In this document: one piece after another, positions 17,276 through 26,987 of the stretch | Layout: each line of letters opens with the position of its first letter | Position numbering within the stretch: position 1 is the first letter of the stretch | Origin: Komagataeibacter xylinus | Lineage (GTDB): Bacteria > Pseudomonadota > Alphaproteobacteria > Acetobacterales > Acetobacteraceae | Reading direction: 5' to 3' | Length of the DNA stretch: 64,000 bases | Assembly: GCF_031081985.1 (NCBI RefSeq) | Contig: NZ_JARWSK010000010.1 | Coordinates: 1-64,000 of the forward strand | Made by a program: the position numbers and the translations under genes | Notes under the pieces: generated by a model | Seen by the model: the letters and a program-made list of their open reading frames with translations, nothing else | Told to the model about the DNA's origin: nothing | The model's database searches: none

Positions 17276-18293
17276 GCGTGACACCTTTTCTTGTTATTTA
17301 TTGGGATGCGGCTGTTCCGCTACATGATGAATGGGAAAGGTCCGGCCCGACCAGCATGAACGGTCGGGTCATTACAGACGCTGACATGCATGCATCAATG
17401 CATGGATTGCCCCCTGCTGAACAACAGATATGAACCCGGTCGCCAACATTTTTCTGTGACCCGGATATCTAGAATTTTTATATAAATCGAAGAAAATCCT
17501 GATAACGGCGACAAAGGGCCATTCGTCAGGCCCAATATCCGTCACTTTCAATGTTCTGGACGGAAAAATGCTTCATGGAAAGATATCTTGAACGTTATAT
17601 GTGCAAACCGTATTGCAGATATAAGTAACAGAATCGATCCTGTCATAAGAACTGCGCGACGGATTGAATCGACTCCGTGAACATATTGTGTTTCTACATA
17701 TGTTATATCCATAAACTTAAAAAACATTCGATTCAGGCTCTCTGTTATTTCTTCAATATGCGACCCTGCACATATTTTTGTGTGCCAGAGCAATATCCAA
17801 GCCAGTTTCGGGGTGTCTGGCACGGTCCATGCGCCCATGCGTTTCAGTCCCCTGAATTCTGTAAAAAACGGCGGTTAACGGCAAATTTTCAGGATATGAA
17901 ATATCTTGTCACATTCCCATAGCAGCATATAAAAAATGTATGCCTATGCGTAGAAAGAATAAATGCGTATCAAGAACTCGTGAATGAGCGAGGCTGGCCT
18001 TAGGGCAGAATTGGGACTTCAATGCAGGAACTGCCGCGCCGGACATGACGGCCTGTTCCATGTGAATGAACCGCAGGACTGAATCAATTACATCCAGCCC
18101 TCGGGTTATATTGGAAAGATGTCAGCGCATCAGTCCCTGTACTGTCACGGATGGCAGCAGGGTAATGGATCTCGGCACAGATATGTGACGTACGTGACAT
18201 GCGGGCATGACAGGATGAAAGCCGTCCCTTCATGCAGTTTCATGTAACGCCCGGAAATCACAGGGCTGGCCGTGACAATGGAGGACGGTTTTC
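17276..18293. other. One-kilobase gene-free region before the pentose-phosphate operon
   Basis: No supported gene over more than 1 kb, the longest such stretch in the window. It has several AT-rich parts (around 17460-17490 and 17680-17990), a run of overlapping ATGCAT words near 17386-17403, a small GGGCC/GGCCC stem at about 17516-17531, and a near-palindrome at 18184-18199. One minus-strand frame at 17548-17838 could encode 96 residues with a single hydrophobic segment, but has no recognisable relatives and poor codon pattern. Promoters for the MFS gene and tkt must be here. Confidence 0.6.
18184..18199 (+). promoter_or_regulatory. Candidate operator palindrome upstream of tkt
   Basis: TGTGACGTACGTGACA is symmetric at 14 of 16 positions around an ACGTACGT core and lies about 95 bases before the tkt start. 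Its place suggests a regulator site for the pentose-phosphate operon; no cognate regulator is known to me. Confidence 0.35.
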
Positions 18294-20414
18294 ATGCGTT
18301 CATTATTTCCCTGTCCCGTATGGGCACCCGATGGTGCCGGCACTGCACGGGTGGATATTGATACCCTGTGCATCAATACAATCCGTACACTGGCTATGGA
18401 TGCGGTGCAGAAAGCCAATTCCGGCCACCCGGGCACGCCCATGGCGCTGGCCCCGCCAGCCTATGCGTTGTGGCGCGAGGTTCTGAACTACGATCCCGCC
18501 AATCCCCTGTGGCCCAACCGCGACCGCTTCGTGCTGTCGATCGGCCATGCCTCCATGTTGCTGTATTCGCTGATCTACCTTGCCGGTATCCGTGATGTGA
18601 AAGACGGGCGCGTTCTGGCCAACCAGCCTTCGCTGACCCTGGCGGATATCGAGCAGTTCCGCCAGCTCAATTCCCGCACGCCGGGTCACCCGGAATACGG
18701 CCATACCGCAGGCGTCGAGACCACGACCGGCCCGCTGGGGCAGGGGTGTGGCAATTCCGTCGGCATGGCCATCGCCCAGAAATGGCTGGCCGCGCATTTC
18801 AACAGACCCGGCTTCGACCTGTTCAGCTATCACACCTACACATTCTGCGGTGATGGCGACAACATGGAAGGCGTGTCCAGCGAGGCCGCATCCATCGCGG
18901 GCCACCTGAAGCTGGGGAACCTGACATGGATCTATGACAGCAACCATATTTCCATCGAGGGCAATACCCGCATCGCCTTTACCGAAAGCGTGCATAAACG
19001 CTTCGAGGCTTATGGCTGGCATGTGCTGGAACTCAAGGATGCGAACGATACGGCTGATTTCCGCCGCCTGCTGGCTGAAGCCAAGGCGGAAACATCCCGG
19101 CCGACGCTGATCATCGTGCATTCCATCATCGGTTGGGGCTCGCCGCACAAGGCAGGCACGGCTGCGGCGCATGGCGCGCCCCTGGGGGTGGAAGAAATAC
19201 GCGAAACCAAGAAATTCTATGGCTGGCCGGAAGATAAAAGCTTCTATGTTCCCCAAGGCGTGCCCGAACACTTTCAGCACGGCATCGCCACGCGCGGAGC
19301 CACCGCCAGCAAGGCATGGTATGATCTGCTGGCCCGTTACCGCACGGCGCACCCCGACCTTGCGGCTGAACTTGACCTGATCTTGGCCGGAAAGCTGCCC
19401 GAAGGCTGGGACCGCCAGATCAGCGATTTCCCTGCGGATGCGAAGGGTCTTGCCTCCCGCGCCAGCTCCGCAACCGTGCTCAATCAGGTCGCCGTCAGCT
19501 ACCCGTGGATGATTGGCGGGTCAGCCGATCTGTCGCCCTCCACCAAGACGCACCTGACATTCGATGGGGCCGGTGATTTCCAGCCCCCGCAATGGGGTGG
19601 AACCTATGGCGGGCGCAACCTGCACTTTGGCGTGCGGGAACATGCCATGGGGTCGATCTGCAACGGGCTGGCGCTGTCCTATCTGCGGCCCTACTGCTCC
19701 GGCTTCTTCATCTTTTCCGATTACATGAAGCCGCCCATCCGCCTTGCCGCACTCATGAAGCTGCCGGTGCTGTATATTTTCACCCATGATTCCATCGGGG
19801 TGGGGGAAGATGGTCCGACCCATCAGCCGGTCGAACAACTGGCGCAGCTTCGCGCCACGCCGGGTGTCACCCTGATCCGCCCGGCGGACGCCAATGAGGT
19901 GGCCGAGGCCTGGCGCACCCTTGTCCCGCTGCGCGACCGGCCCACCGTTCTGGTGCTGACCCGCCAGAACCTGCCCACACTCTGCCGCAAGACCTATGCC
20001 CCGGCCACCGGTCTGGCCAAGGGGGCCTATGTGCTGGCTGACAGCAGCCCCGGCACGCCTGATGTCATCCTTATGGCAACGGGTAGCGAGGTCGGGCTGA
20101 TCGTGAAGGCTTTCGAACAGCTCAAGGCCGCAGGGGTCAAGGTCCGCATCGTCTCCATGCCGTCATGGGATCTGTTCGAGGCCCAGCCCCGGTCCTACCG
20201 CGACAGCGTGCTGCCGCCCGATGTGACTGCTCGCGTGGCGGTGGAACAGGCTGCCCGCCTAGGGTGGGAACGCTATGTCGGCCTGCAGGGGGCGACCATC
20301 GTCATGCATGGCTTCGGCGCGTCTGCCCCGGCGGGTGAACTCGAGGTCAAATTCGGCTTCACGGTGGACGCCGTCCTGACCGAAGCCCGCAAACAGCTTG
20401 CCGCCCGGCGCTGA
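18294..20414 (+). CDS. tkt: Transketolase
   Basis: A thiamine-diphosphate enzyme that moves two-carbon ketol groups between sugar phosphates in the non-oxidative pentose-phosphate pathway. At 706 residues it is slightly longer than usual, owing to about 20 extra N-terminal residues. Visible signatures are NSGHPGTPMALAPPAYALW, the TPP-binding GDGDNMEGVSSEAASIAGHL...YDSN block, the pyrimidine-domain GTYGGRNLHFGVREHAMG, and THDSIGVGEDGPTHQPVEQL. GGAGGA stands eight bases before the ATG. First gene of the seven-gene plus-strand cluster running to rpiA. Confidence 0.95.
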   Translation: MRSLFPCPVWAPDGAGTARVDIDTLCINTIRTLAMDAVQKANSGHPGTPMALAPPAYALWREVLNYDPANPLWPNRDRFVLSIGHASMLLYSLIYLAGIRDVKDGRVLANQPSLTLADIEQFRQLNSRTPGHPEYGHTAGVETTTGPLGQGCGNSVGMAIAQKWLAAHFNRPGFDLFSYHTYTFCGDGDNMEGVSSEAASIAGHLKLGNLTWIYDSNHISIEGNTRIAFTESVHKRFEAYGWHVLELKDANDTADFRRLLAEAKAETSRPTLIIVHSIIGWGSPHKAGTAAAHGAPLGVEEIRETKKFYGWPEDKSFYVPQGVPEHFQHGIATRGATASKAWYDLLARYRTAHPDLAAELDLILAGKLPEGWDRQISDFPADAKGLASRASSATVLNQVAVSYPWMIGGSADLSPSTKTHLTFDGAGDFQPPQWGGTYGGRNLHFGVREHAMGSICNGLALSYLRPYCSGFFIFSDYMKPPIRLAALMKLPVLYIFTHDSIGVGEDGPTHQPVEQLAQLRATPGVTLIRPADANEVAEAWRTLVPLRDRPTVLVLTRQNLPTLCRKTYAPATGLAKGAYVLADSSPGTPDVILMATGSEVGLIVKAFEQLKAAGVKVRIVSMPSWDLFEAQPRSYRDSVLPPDVTARVAVEQAARLGWERYVGLQGATIVMHGFGASAPAGELEVKFGFTVDAVLTEARKQLAARR

Positions 20415-20500
20415 CCGCCTGCCCAACCATAATTGCGACAGGACAGCCACCACGCGCCATGCGCCGGATGGCTGTCAGCAACACATGAAGGAACCACACC

Positions 20501-23365
20501 ATGACCGCGTATGACGCCGGCACCAGTGACGCTGCCAATCCGCTGAAGCAGATGGCCCGCTTTGGTCAGTCCCCGTGGCTGGACTTCATCCAGCGCTCCT
20601 ATACCGAAAGCGGCAAGCTGAAAAGGCTGGTGGAAGAAGACGGGCTGAAAGGGGTCACCTCCAACCCGTCCATTTTCCAGAAAGCCATGGGCCACGGCAC
20701 CGATTACGATCCGCAGATCCGCCAGATCCTCGAACATCAGATCGTGGATGCCGGGACGCTATATGAAACACTGGCGATCCAGGACATCCGTGCGGCGGCA
20801 AAGGTGCTGCACCCGGTCTATGAACAGACCGGGAAGGTGGATGGTTATGTCAGCCTTGAGGTCTCGCCCTATCTGGCGCGTGATACCGATGCCACGCTTG
20901 CCGAAGCACGGCGGTTGTGGCTTGCGGTGGGGGCACCCAACCTCATGATCAAGATACCCGGCACGGATGAAGGTGCGCCCGCAGTCCGGGCTGCCATCGC
21001 CGCAGGGATCAATGTCAACGTCACGCTGCTGTTCTCGCTCAATGCCTACAAGAAGGTGGTGGAAGCCCATATCGCCGGGCTGGAGGACCGCCTGAGCCGT
21101 GGCGAAAGTGTTGCGGGGATCGCAAGCGTTGCTTCCTTCTTCGTCAGCCGCATTGACGTCAAAATCGATAAGGAGATCGATGATCGCATTGCGGCAGGTG
21201 ACAGGGACGCCACTGCCCTCAAGGCCCTGCGCGGCAAGGTGGCCATCGCCAACGCCAAGCTGGCCTATGAATACTGGCAGACCGTAGTGAAAAGTCCGCG
21301 CTGGCAGAAACTGGCGCAGGCGGGCGCCATGCCCCAGCGTCTGCTGTGGGCCAGCACCAGCACGAAGGACAAAACGTTCAGCGACGTGCTGTATGTGGAC
21401 GGCCTGATCGGCCCGGAAACCGTCAACACCATCCCGCCTGCCACCTTTGATGATTTCCGCGATCATGGCAGGGTCGCCCCGACCCTGACACAGGATGTGG
21501 CGGGTGCGCATGCGGTGATCGGCGAAGCCCGGCGCCTTGGCCTTGATCTGGATGGCGTGACCCGGACGCTTGTGGATGAAGGGGTGCGTGGCTTCGAGGA
21601 GGCCTTCGACGCCCTGCTTGGCGCGATTGCCGCCAAGCAGGCGGCGTTTCTGGACCATAAGCTGACCACGACCACGCTCAACCTGCCTGCCGATCTTGAT
21701 ACGGCGGTCAAGGCTGAACTGGAAACATGGCGCACGCAGGGTAACGTCCGCCGCCTGTGGTCGAAGGACGCCACGCTTTGGACAGGTCATGACGAGGCAG
21801 GCTGGCTGAAATGGCTCAGCATTGTCGATGACCAGTTGCTGGATCTGGCGAAGTTCGAGGAATTCCAGGCCGAAGTGAAGGCGCGCGGCTTCCGTGACGC
21901 GCTGCTGCTGGGCATGGGGGGATCAAGCCTTGGTCCGGAAGCCCTGTCGGTGACGTTCGGCAGACATGAAGGTTTCCCGCACCTGTATGTGCTCGACAGC
22001 ACCGACCCGCAGCAGATCCGGGATTTTCAGGATAGGATCGACATCAGCAGGACCCTGTTCATCGTCTCGTCCAAATCCGGCGGCACGCTGGAGCCCAATA
22101 TCCTCAAGGCCTATTTCTTCGATCAGGCGAAAAAGGTACTGGGCGACAAGGCCGGGTCGCACTTCATCACCGTGACCGATCCCGGTTCGCACATGGAAGA
22201 CGTGGCGAAGAAGGACGGCTTCTGGAAAATCTTTTACGGCAACAGGCAGATCGGTGGCCGCTATTCCGTGCTGTCCGATTTCGGCATGGTGCCCGCAGCC
22301 ATCGCGGGCCTGCCGCTGAAGCGGCTGCTGGACTCCGCCCTACGGGGGGAAAAATCCTGTGCGGCTTCTGTCCCGCCCGCGCAGAATCCCGGCGTGGTAC
22401 TGGGCAGCGTGCTCGGCGTGGCAGCCCGCTCGTTCGGCCGGGACAAGGTCACGCTGCTGGCATCGCCTGCCATATACGACATGGGTGCCTGGCTGGAACA
22501 GCTGCTGGCGGAATCAACGGGCAAGGACGGCCGTGGCCTGATCCCCATTGATGGTGAAACCGCCGGACCTGCATCCGTCTATGGCAAGGACCGCGTGTTC
22601 ATCTACCTGCGCCTGGGCGAAAAACCGTGTGAGAAACAGGATGCGGCGTTCAAGACACTGATCGCGGCGGGTGAGCCGGTCGTCACCATCGAACTGCATG
22701 ACCGCTACCAGATTGCCCAAGAATTCTTCCGCTGGGAATTCGCCACCGCCGTCGCCGGTTCGATCATCGGCATCAACGCCTTTAACCAGCCCGATGTCGA
22801 GGCCTCGAAGATCGAGACCAAAAAGATCACGACCGCCTATAACGAAACCGGCAGGCTGCCGCCCTACGAGCCGTTTGCCAAGGATGGCGCGTTCGCCTTC
22901 TACGCCGACCCCAAAAATGCAGCCGCCCTGAAGGGCGACACGGCGGAAGCGATCCTGAAGGCCCATTTCGCCCGGGGCAGGGCGGGCGATTATGTTGCCC
23001 TGCTGGCCTATATCGACCGTGATACCGCCACGCGTGAATGGTTGCAGCAGGTAAGGCTGTCGGTGCGTGATGGGTTGAAACTGGCCACGGCTGCCGAATT
23101 CGGGCCGCGTTTCCAGCATTCCACCGGGCAGGCCTACAAGGGCGGCCCCAACACGGGCGTGTTCGTGCAGATCACGTGTGATGACGATGTCAACCTGCCG
23201 GTGCCGGGTGAGAAATATACCTTCAGCATCGTTAAGGAAGCCCAGGCCCGTGGGGACCTGGAAGTACTGGGCGAACGCGGCCGTCGCGCCCTGCGCGTGC
23301 ATATCCACGGCGACCTGAAAGCTGGCCTCGAAAAACTGGCGCAGGCCATCAGGGCCGCCGTCTGA
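20501..23365 (+). CDS. Bifunctional transaldolase / glucose-6-phosphate isomerase
   Basis: A natural fusion of 954 residues. Residues 1 to about 365 are transaldolase: GVTSNPSIFQKA near the start, the Schiff-base lysine in NLMIKIPGTDEG (about residue 151) and INVNVTLLFSLNAYKKV. Residues about 380-954 are glucose-6-phosphate isomerase: LLLGMGGSSLGPEAL, FIVSSKSGGTLEPNIL, and the ITVTDPGSH segment. The two enzymes regenerate glucose 6-phosphate from pentose-pathway products, so the fusion suits a cyclic pathway. The fusion is typical of Acetobacteraceae and some other bacteria. A strong hairpin follows, yet gnd comes next on the same strand. Confidence 0.95.
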   Translation: MTAYDAGTSDAANPLKQMARFGQSPWLDFIQRSYTESGKLKRLVEEDGLKGVTSNPSIFQKAMGHGTDYDPQIRQILEHQIVDAGTLYETLAIQDIRAAAKVLHPVYEQTGKVDGYVSLEVSPYLARDTDATLAEARRLWLAVGAPNLMIKIPGTDEGAPAVRAAIAAGINVNVTLLFSLNAYKKVVEAHIAGLEDRLSRGESVAGIASVASFFVSRIDVKIDKEIDDRIAAGDRDATALKALRGKVAIANAKLAYEYWQTVVKSPRWQKLAQAGAMPQRLLWASTSTKDKTFSDVLYVDGLIGPETVNTIPPATFDDFRDHGRVAPTLTQDVAGAHAVIGEARRLGLDLDGVTRTLVDEGVRGFEEAFDALLGAIAAKQAAFLDHKLTTTTLNLPADLDTAVKAELETWRTQGNVRRLWSKDATLWTGHDEAGWLKWLSIVDDQLLDLAKFEEFQAEVKARGFRDALLLGMGGSSLGPEALSVTFGRHEGFPHLYVLDSTDPQQIRDFQDRIDISRTLFIVSSKSGGTLEPNILKAYFFDQAKKVLGDKAGSHFITVTDPGSHMEDVAKKDGFWKIFYGNRQIGGRYSVLSDFGMVPAAIAGLPLKRLLDSALRGEKSCAASVPPAQNPGVVLGSVLGVAARSFGRDKVTLLASPAIYDMGAWLEQLLAESTGKDGRGLIPIDGETAGPASVYGKDRVFIYLRLGEKPCEKQDAAFKTLIAAGEPVVTIELHDRYQIAQEFFRWEFATAVAGSIIGINAFNQPDVEASKIETKKITTAYNETGRLPPYEPFAKDGAFAFYADPKNAAALKGDTAEAILKAHFARGRAGDYVALLAYIDRDTATREWLQQVRLSVRDGLKLATAAEFGPRFQHSTGQAYKGGPNTGVFVQITCDDDVNLPVPGEKYTFSIVKEAQARGDLEVLGERGRRALRVHIHGDLKAGLEKLAQAIRAAV

Positions 23366-23380
23366 TCGCGTAGCGGAACA

Positions 23381-23418
23381 GCCCCGCCATGACCGGTAAA
23401 TGGCGGGGCCTCTTTTTC
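23381..23418 (+). terminator. Intrinsic terminator or attenuator between tal-pgi and gnd
   Basis: Ten-base perfect arms GCCCCGCCAT (23381-23390) and ATGGCGGGGC (23400-23409) followed by CTCTTTTT. It looks like a full rho-independent terminator but sits inside the gene cluster, 60 bases before gnd, so it probably lowers or separates expression of the downstream genes. Confidence 0.85.
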
Positions 23419-23478
23419 ACCAGTCCGAATCTGGGCTGAAGCGCAGGGCACGTCCCTGCCATGGGAGCGGTAAAAATC

Positions 23479-24480
23479 ATGCAGATTGGTATAGTGGGTC
23501 TGGGCAAGATGGGCGGCAACATCGCCATCCGCCTGACACGTCACGGGCACGATGTGGTGCTTTATGACCGCACGGCCGCCGTAATGTCCAAGGTGGCGGA
23601 ACGGGCCGAGGGCGGAAAGACCATCGCGTCATCCGGGTTGAAGGACATGGTGACGAAGCTGACCGCCGAGCGGCGGATCATCTGGCTCATGCTGCCCGCA
23701 GGTGAGGTCACCGAAGCGGCCGTCAAGGAACTGGGCGGCCTGCTGGGCAAGGGTGATATCCTGATCGACGGCGGCAACTCCTTCTACAAGGACGATATCC
23801 GCCGGGCTGCTGAACTGACGCAAAAGGGCATTCACTACGTTGATGTCGGCACCTCGGGCGGCGTGTGGGGGCTGGAACGTGGCTACTGCATGATGTACGG
23901 CGGCACGAAGGACGCCACCAATCATATCGACCCCATCCTGTCGGCCCTTGCACCCGGGCTTGGCGATATCCCCCGCACGCCGAACCGTGACAAACCCGGT
24001 TTCGACCCGCGCGCCGAACAGGGCTACCTGCATTGCGGGCCTGCGGGTTCGGGCCATTTTGTTAAAATGGTCCATAACGGCATTGAATACGGCATCATGC
24101 AGGCCTTTGCCGAGGGCTTCCATGTCATGAAGTCCAAGAATTCCACAGATCTGCCTGAAAACCAGCGCTTCGAGCTGAACATGGCCGATATTGCCGAAGT
24201 ATGGCGGCGTGGCAGCGTGGTTTCGTCCTGGCTTCTCGACCTTTCGGCGCGCGCGCTGGCGGGCAATCCGGACCTGTCCAATTACAAGGGCGACGTAGCG
24301 GATTCCGGCGAAGGCCGCTGGACCATCGAGGCCGCAATTGAAGAAGCCGTGCCCGTTCCGGTGATGACGGAAGCCCTGTTCACGCGTTTCCGTTCGCGCA
24401 CGGGCAACAACTTTGCCGAGAAGATGCTGTCGGCCATGCGTTTCGGCTTTGGTGGCCATATCGAAGGCACGAACAACTGA
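23479..24480 (+). CDS. gnd: 6-phosphogluconate dehydrogenase, decarboxylating (short form)
   Basis: It oxidises and decarboxylates 6-phosphogluconate to ribulose 5-phosphate. At 333 residues it is the short bacterial form (GndA-like), not the 470-residue E. coli form. The Rossmann start is [19 protein letters not shown]; the catalytic regions [30 protein letters not shown] and [15 protein letters not shown] are intact. After the second strand the sequence is VVLYDR, with Asp where NADP-specific enzymes have Asn-Arg, suggesting NAD preference as in Gluconobacter-type enzymes. The frame opens at 23461 but homology begins at 23479. It lies between tal-pgi and zwf. Confidence 0.94.
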   Translation: MQIGIVGLGKMGGNIAIRLTRHGHDVVLYDRTAAVMSKVAERAEGGKTIASSGLKDMVTKLTAERRIIWLMLPAGEVTEAAVKELGGLLGKGDILIDGGNSFYKDDIRRAAELTQKGIHYVDVGTSGGVWGLERGYCMMYGGTKDATNHIDPILSALAPGLGDIPRTPNRDKPGFDPRAEQGYLHCGPAGSGHFVKMVHNGIEYGIMQAFAEGFHVMKSKNSTDLPENQRFELNMADIAEVWRRGSVVSSWLLDLSARALAGNPDLSNYKGDVADSGEGRWTIEAAIEEAVPVPVMTEALFTRFRSRTGNNFAEKMLSAMRFGFGGHIEGTNN

Positions 24481-24490
24481 TGGTGCGCGC

Positions 24491-24562
24491 CTGATAACCC
24501 ACCCGGCAGGCCAGACCACGGTGGCGCCATAACGACCACGGGCGGCCTGGTCGGGTTTTAAC
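24491..24562 (+). terminator. Imperfect hairpin with T run between gnd and zwf
   Basis: A long imperfect stem pairs ACCCGGCAGGCCAG-type sequence near 24500 with GGCGGCCTGGTCGGGT near 24543-24557, followed by TTTT. Mismatches make it weaker than the tal-pgi hairpin; it could be a partial terminator or an mRNA-processing stem. Confidence 0.4.
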
Positions 24563-24588
24563 GCTAAAAAAGTTCAGGGAGAAGCAAG

Positions 24589-26121
24589 ATGGAGAGCATT
24601 GTCGCATCCGCATCCTCGCAGATTGACGACACGCAGCATGAAAACGTGCCACGTCGCGGGCCACCGGGCGTATTTGTCATATTTGGCGGGGGCGGGGACC
24701 TGACGCACCGCCTTCTTGTCCCGGCACTCTACAACCTGGCCAGCGCGGGGCTGCTGGATAGCCACTTCTCCATCATTGTGGTGGACCGGGCCGATGTCTC
24801 GGCAGCCGACCTGCGGCAGAGCTTTCATGCCTCGCTGGAAAATTTCGTAACCAGCCGCGGCACGGAAGCCGTCAGCCTGCATGATGATGTGTGGAAGCGC
24901 CTGTCCTCCAGCATCGACTATGTGCGCGGTTCGTTCGAAGAGCCCGCGACCTACGATGCCCTTGCCCGGAAGACCGGCAACCAGAACTGTATTTTCTATC
25001 TTGCGGTGGCGGCTCGCTTCTTTGGCACGATCGTGGACCAGCTCGGCGTATCGGGCCTTGCGAAGGAAAGCGGGAAGACCTTCCGCCGGGTCATTATCGA
25101 AAAGCCCTTCGGCAGCGATCTTGCTTCCGCCATTGCGCTGAACGGGCGGCTGCTACGCACACTTGATGAAAGCCAGATTTACCGGATTGATCATTATCTG
25201 GGCAAGGAAACGGTGCAGAACATCCTTGCCCTGCGCTTCTCTAACGGTTTTTTCGAACCTTTGTGGAATCGCGACAATATCGACCATGTACAGATCACGG
25301 CTGCCGAGACGGTGGGCGTAGAGCAGCGCGCCCGGTTTTATGAAAGCACGGGCGCCGTGCGCGACATGGTGCCCAACCATGTCATGCAGTTGCTGGCCAT
25401 GACGGCGATGGAAGCACCCATTTCATTTGATGCCGATGCGGTGCGTGATGAAAAGACCAAGGTGCTCAAGGCCATCCATACCGTGCAGCATCATGACGTG
25501 GTGCGCGGCCAGTACGCGGCGGGCACCATCAAGGGGCAACCCGTCGCGGGCTATCGTGATGAACCCTGCGTGGACCCGCATTCCCATACCGAAACCTATG
25601 TGGCGATGAAGCTCATGATCGATAACTGGCGCTGGGCGGGGGTGCCGTTCTATGTGCGCACCGGCAAGCGCCTGGCCGCGCGCAAGACGGAAATTGCGGT
25701 GCATTTCAAGTCAGCGCCCTACGCCCTGTTTCGCGACACGCCAGTGGACAAGCTGACCCCCAATATCATGTTGCTGCATATCCAGCCGACCGAAGGGGTG
25801 ACGCTGCAGTTTTCCGCCAAGATCCCCGGTCCCATGGTGCATCTGGGTGGGGTGCGTATGAAGTTCGACTATTCCGAATGGTTCCACGAAGGGCCAAGCA
25901 CCGGCTACGAGACGCTGCTGTATGACTGTATGATAGGGGATGCGACCCTGTTCCAGCGCGCGGACAATATCGAGGCCGGATGGCGCGTGGTCCAGCCCGT
26001 TCTGGACTGGATGCACGCCCCCGCGGGACTGGATTTCTACGCTGCTGGCAGCGAGGGGCCAAAGGCCGCCGATGACCTGCTGGTCCGCGACCACCGGCAT
26101 TGGCTGAAAATTGGGTCCTGA
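24589..26121 (+). CDS. zwf: Glucose-6-phosphate 1-dehydrogenase
   Basis: It oxidises glucose 6-phosphate to 6-phosphogluconolactone, the entry to the oxidative branch. The 510-residue protein has the coenzyme loop as GGGGDLTHRLLVPALYNL (usual form GASGDLAKR), the IIEKPFGSDLASA segment, the active-site RIDHYLGKETVQN (residues about 200-212), and the C-terminal VPFYVRTGKRLAARKTEIAV. About 20 extra residues precede the homology start. A GGAGAAGC ribosome site lies close to the ATG. It precedes a HAD phosphatase and pgl. Confidence 0.94.
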   Translation: MESIVASASSQIDDTQHENVPRRGPPGVFVIFGGGGDLTHRLLVPALYNLASAGLLDSHFSIIVVDRADVSAADLRQSFHASLENFVTSRGTEAVSLHDDVWKRLSSSIDYVRGSFEEPATYDALARKTGNQNCIFYLAVAARFFGTIVDQLGVSGLAKESGKTFRRVIIEKPFGSDLASAIALNGRLLRTLDESQIYRIDHYLGKETVQNILALRFSNGFFEPLWNRDNIDHVQITAAETVGVEQRARFYESTGAVRDMVPNHVMQLLAMTAMEAPISFDADAVRDEKTKVLKAIHTVQHHDVVRGQYAAGTIKGQPVAGYRDEPCVDPHSHTETYVAMKLMIDNWRWAGVPFYVRTGKRLAARKTEIAVHFKSAPYALFRDTPVDKLTPNIMLLHIQPTEGVTLQFSAKIPGPMVHLGGVRMKFDYSEWFHEGPSTGYETLLYDCMIGDATLFQRADNIEAGWRVVQPVLDWMHAPAGLDFYAAGSEGPKAADDLLVRDHRHWLKIGS

Positions 26122-26176
26122 CGGAACCTGACGCGCCGCAGCCTGACTGACATGATACTGACAGGAGGACACTTCC

Positions 26177-26986
26177 GTGTCTGATCCCGAAATACGCCTT
26201 GTACTGGCCGATGTGGATGGCACACTGGTCACGAAGGACAAGATCCTGACCCCACGCGCCATCCGCGCGGTCGAGCGCCTGCGCGAGCGGGGCATCCTTT
26301 TCACCATTACCAGCGGCCGCCCGCCCAAGGGCATGAAGATGGTGATCGACCCGCTGAAAATTTCCGAGCCGATTGCAGGCTTCAATGGCGGTATGATGGT
26401 CAGGCCCGATTTTACCGTGATCGAGGCCCGCACCCTGCCAACTGACACCGCGCGCAAGGTGATCGGCATCATCCGCGACCACAAGGCCGATCCGTGGGTG
26501 TATAACGGCAATGACTGGATCGTCTCGAAACTTGATGCCCCGCACGTGGCGCGCGAGCAGTGGACGGTCAAGTTCCCGCCCGTGGTGGGTGATGTCGAGA
26601 CGAAGCTGGACCAGGTGGTCAAGATCACCGGGGTGAGCGACGACCTTGAGCTGATGAAGCGCCTCGAGCACGACCTGCAGCAGGCGCTGGGTGATACGGC
26701 ATCTGCCGCCCTGTCGCAGCCATATTACGTGGACGTGACCAATAAAGACGCCAACAAGGGCGGCGTGGTGATGACGCTCGAGCGCCTGCTGGGCATTCCC
26801 GCCAGCCAGATGGTGACTTTGGGCGACCAGCCCAACGATGTGCTGATGTTCCGCAAGAGCGGCATGTCGATCGCCATGGGGCAGGCCAGCCCCGAGGTGC
26901 AGAAGCAGGCGACCTATGTTTCCACCTCATGCGAGGAGGAAGGATTCGCCAATGGAATCGAGAAATTCGTGCTGGGGGATGCGTGA
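26177..26986 (+). CDS. HAD-superfamily (Cof/IIB type) sugar-phosphate phosphatase
   Basis: A 269-residue HAD hydrolase of the Cof subfamily. Motif I is LADVDGTLVTKD with the nucleophile Asp, motif II is FTITSGRPP, and motif IV is VTLGDQPNDVLMF; a IIB cap lies between. The start is a GTG with GGAGGA eight bases before it. Its stop is two bases from the pgl start and it sits between zwf and pgl, so the substrate is likely a sugar phosphate or lactone phosphate; it could remove damaged pathway side products. Presence of such a gene inside this pentose-phosphate cluster is its only functional clue. Confidence 0.85.
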   Translation: MSDPEIRLVLADVDGTLVTKDKILTPRAIRAVERLRERGILFTITSGRPPKGMKMVIDPLKISEPIAGFNGGMMVRPDFTVIEARTLPTDTARKVIGIIRDHKADPWVYNGNDWIVSKLDAPHVAREQWTVKFPPVVGDVETKLDQVVKITGVSDDLELMKRLEHDLQQALGDTASAALSQPYYVDVTNKDANKGGVVMTLERLLGIPASQMVTLGDQPNDVLMFRKSGMSIAMGQASPEVQKQATYVSTSCEEEGFANGIEKFVLGDA

Positions 26987-26987
26987 G

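Noticed and set aside
15878-17281. Very long plus-strand frame opposite the MFS gene
   Set aside because: It is the antisense shadow of a clear twelve-helix sugar porter; its His/Gln/Arg-rich translation is typical of such shadows.
17548-17838. Minus-strand frame of 96 residues with one hydrophobic segment
   Set aside because: AT-rich region, no recognised family, no convincing ribosome site, and overlapping plus frames of similar size; not enough to call a gene.
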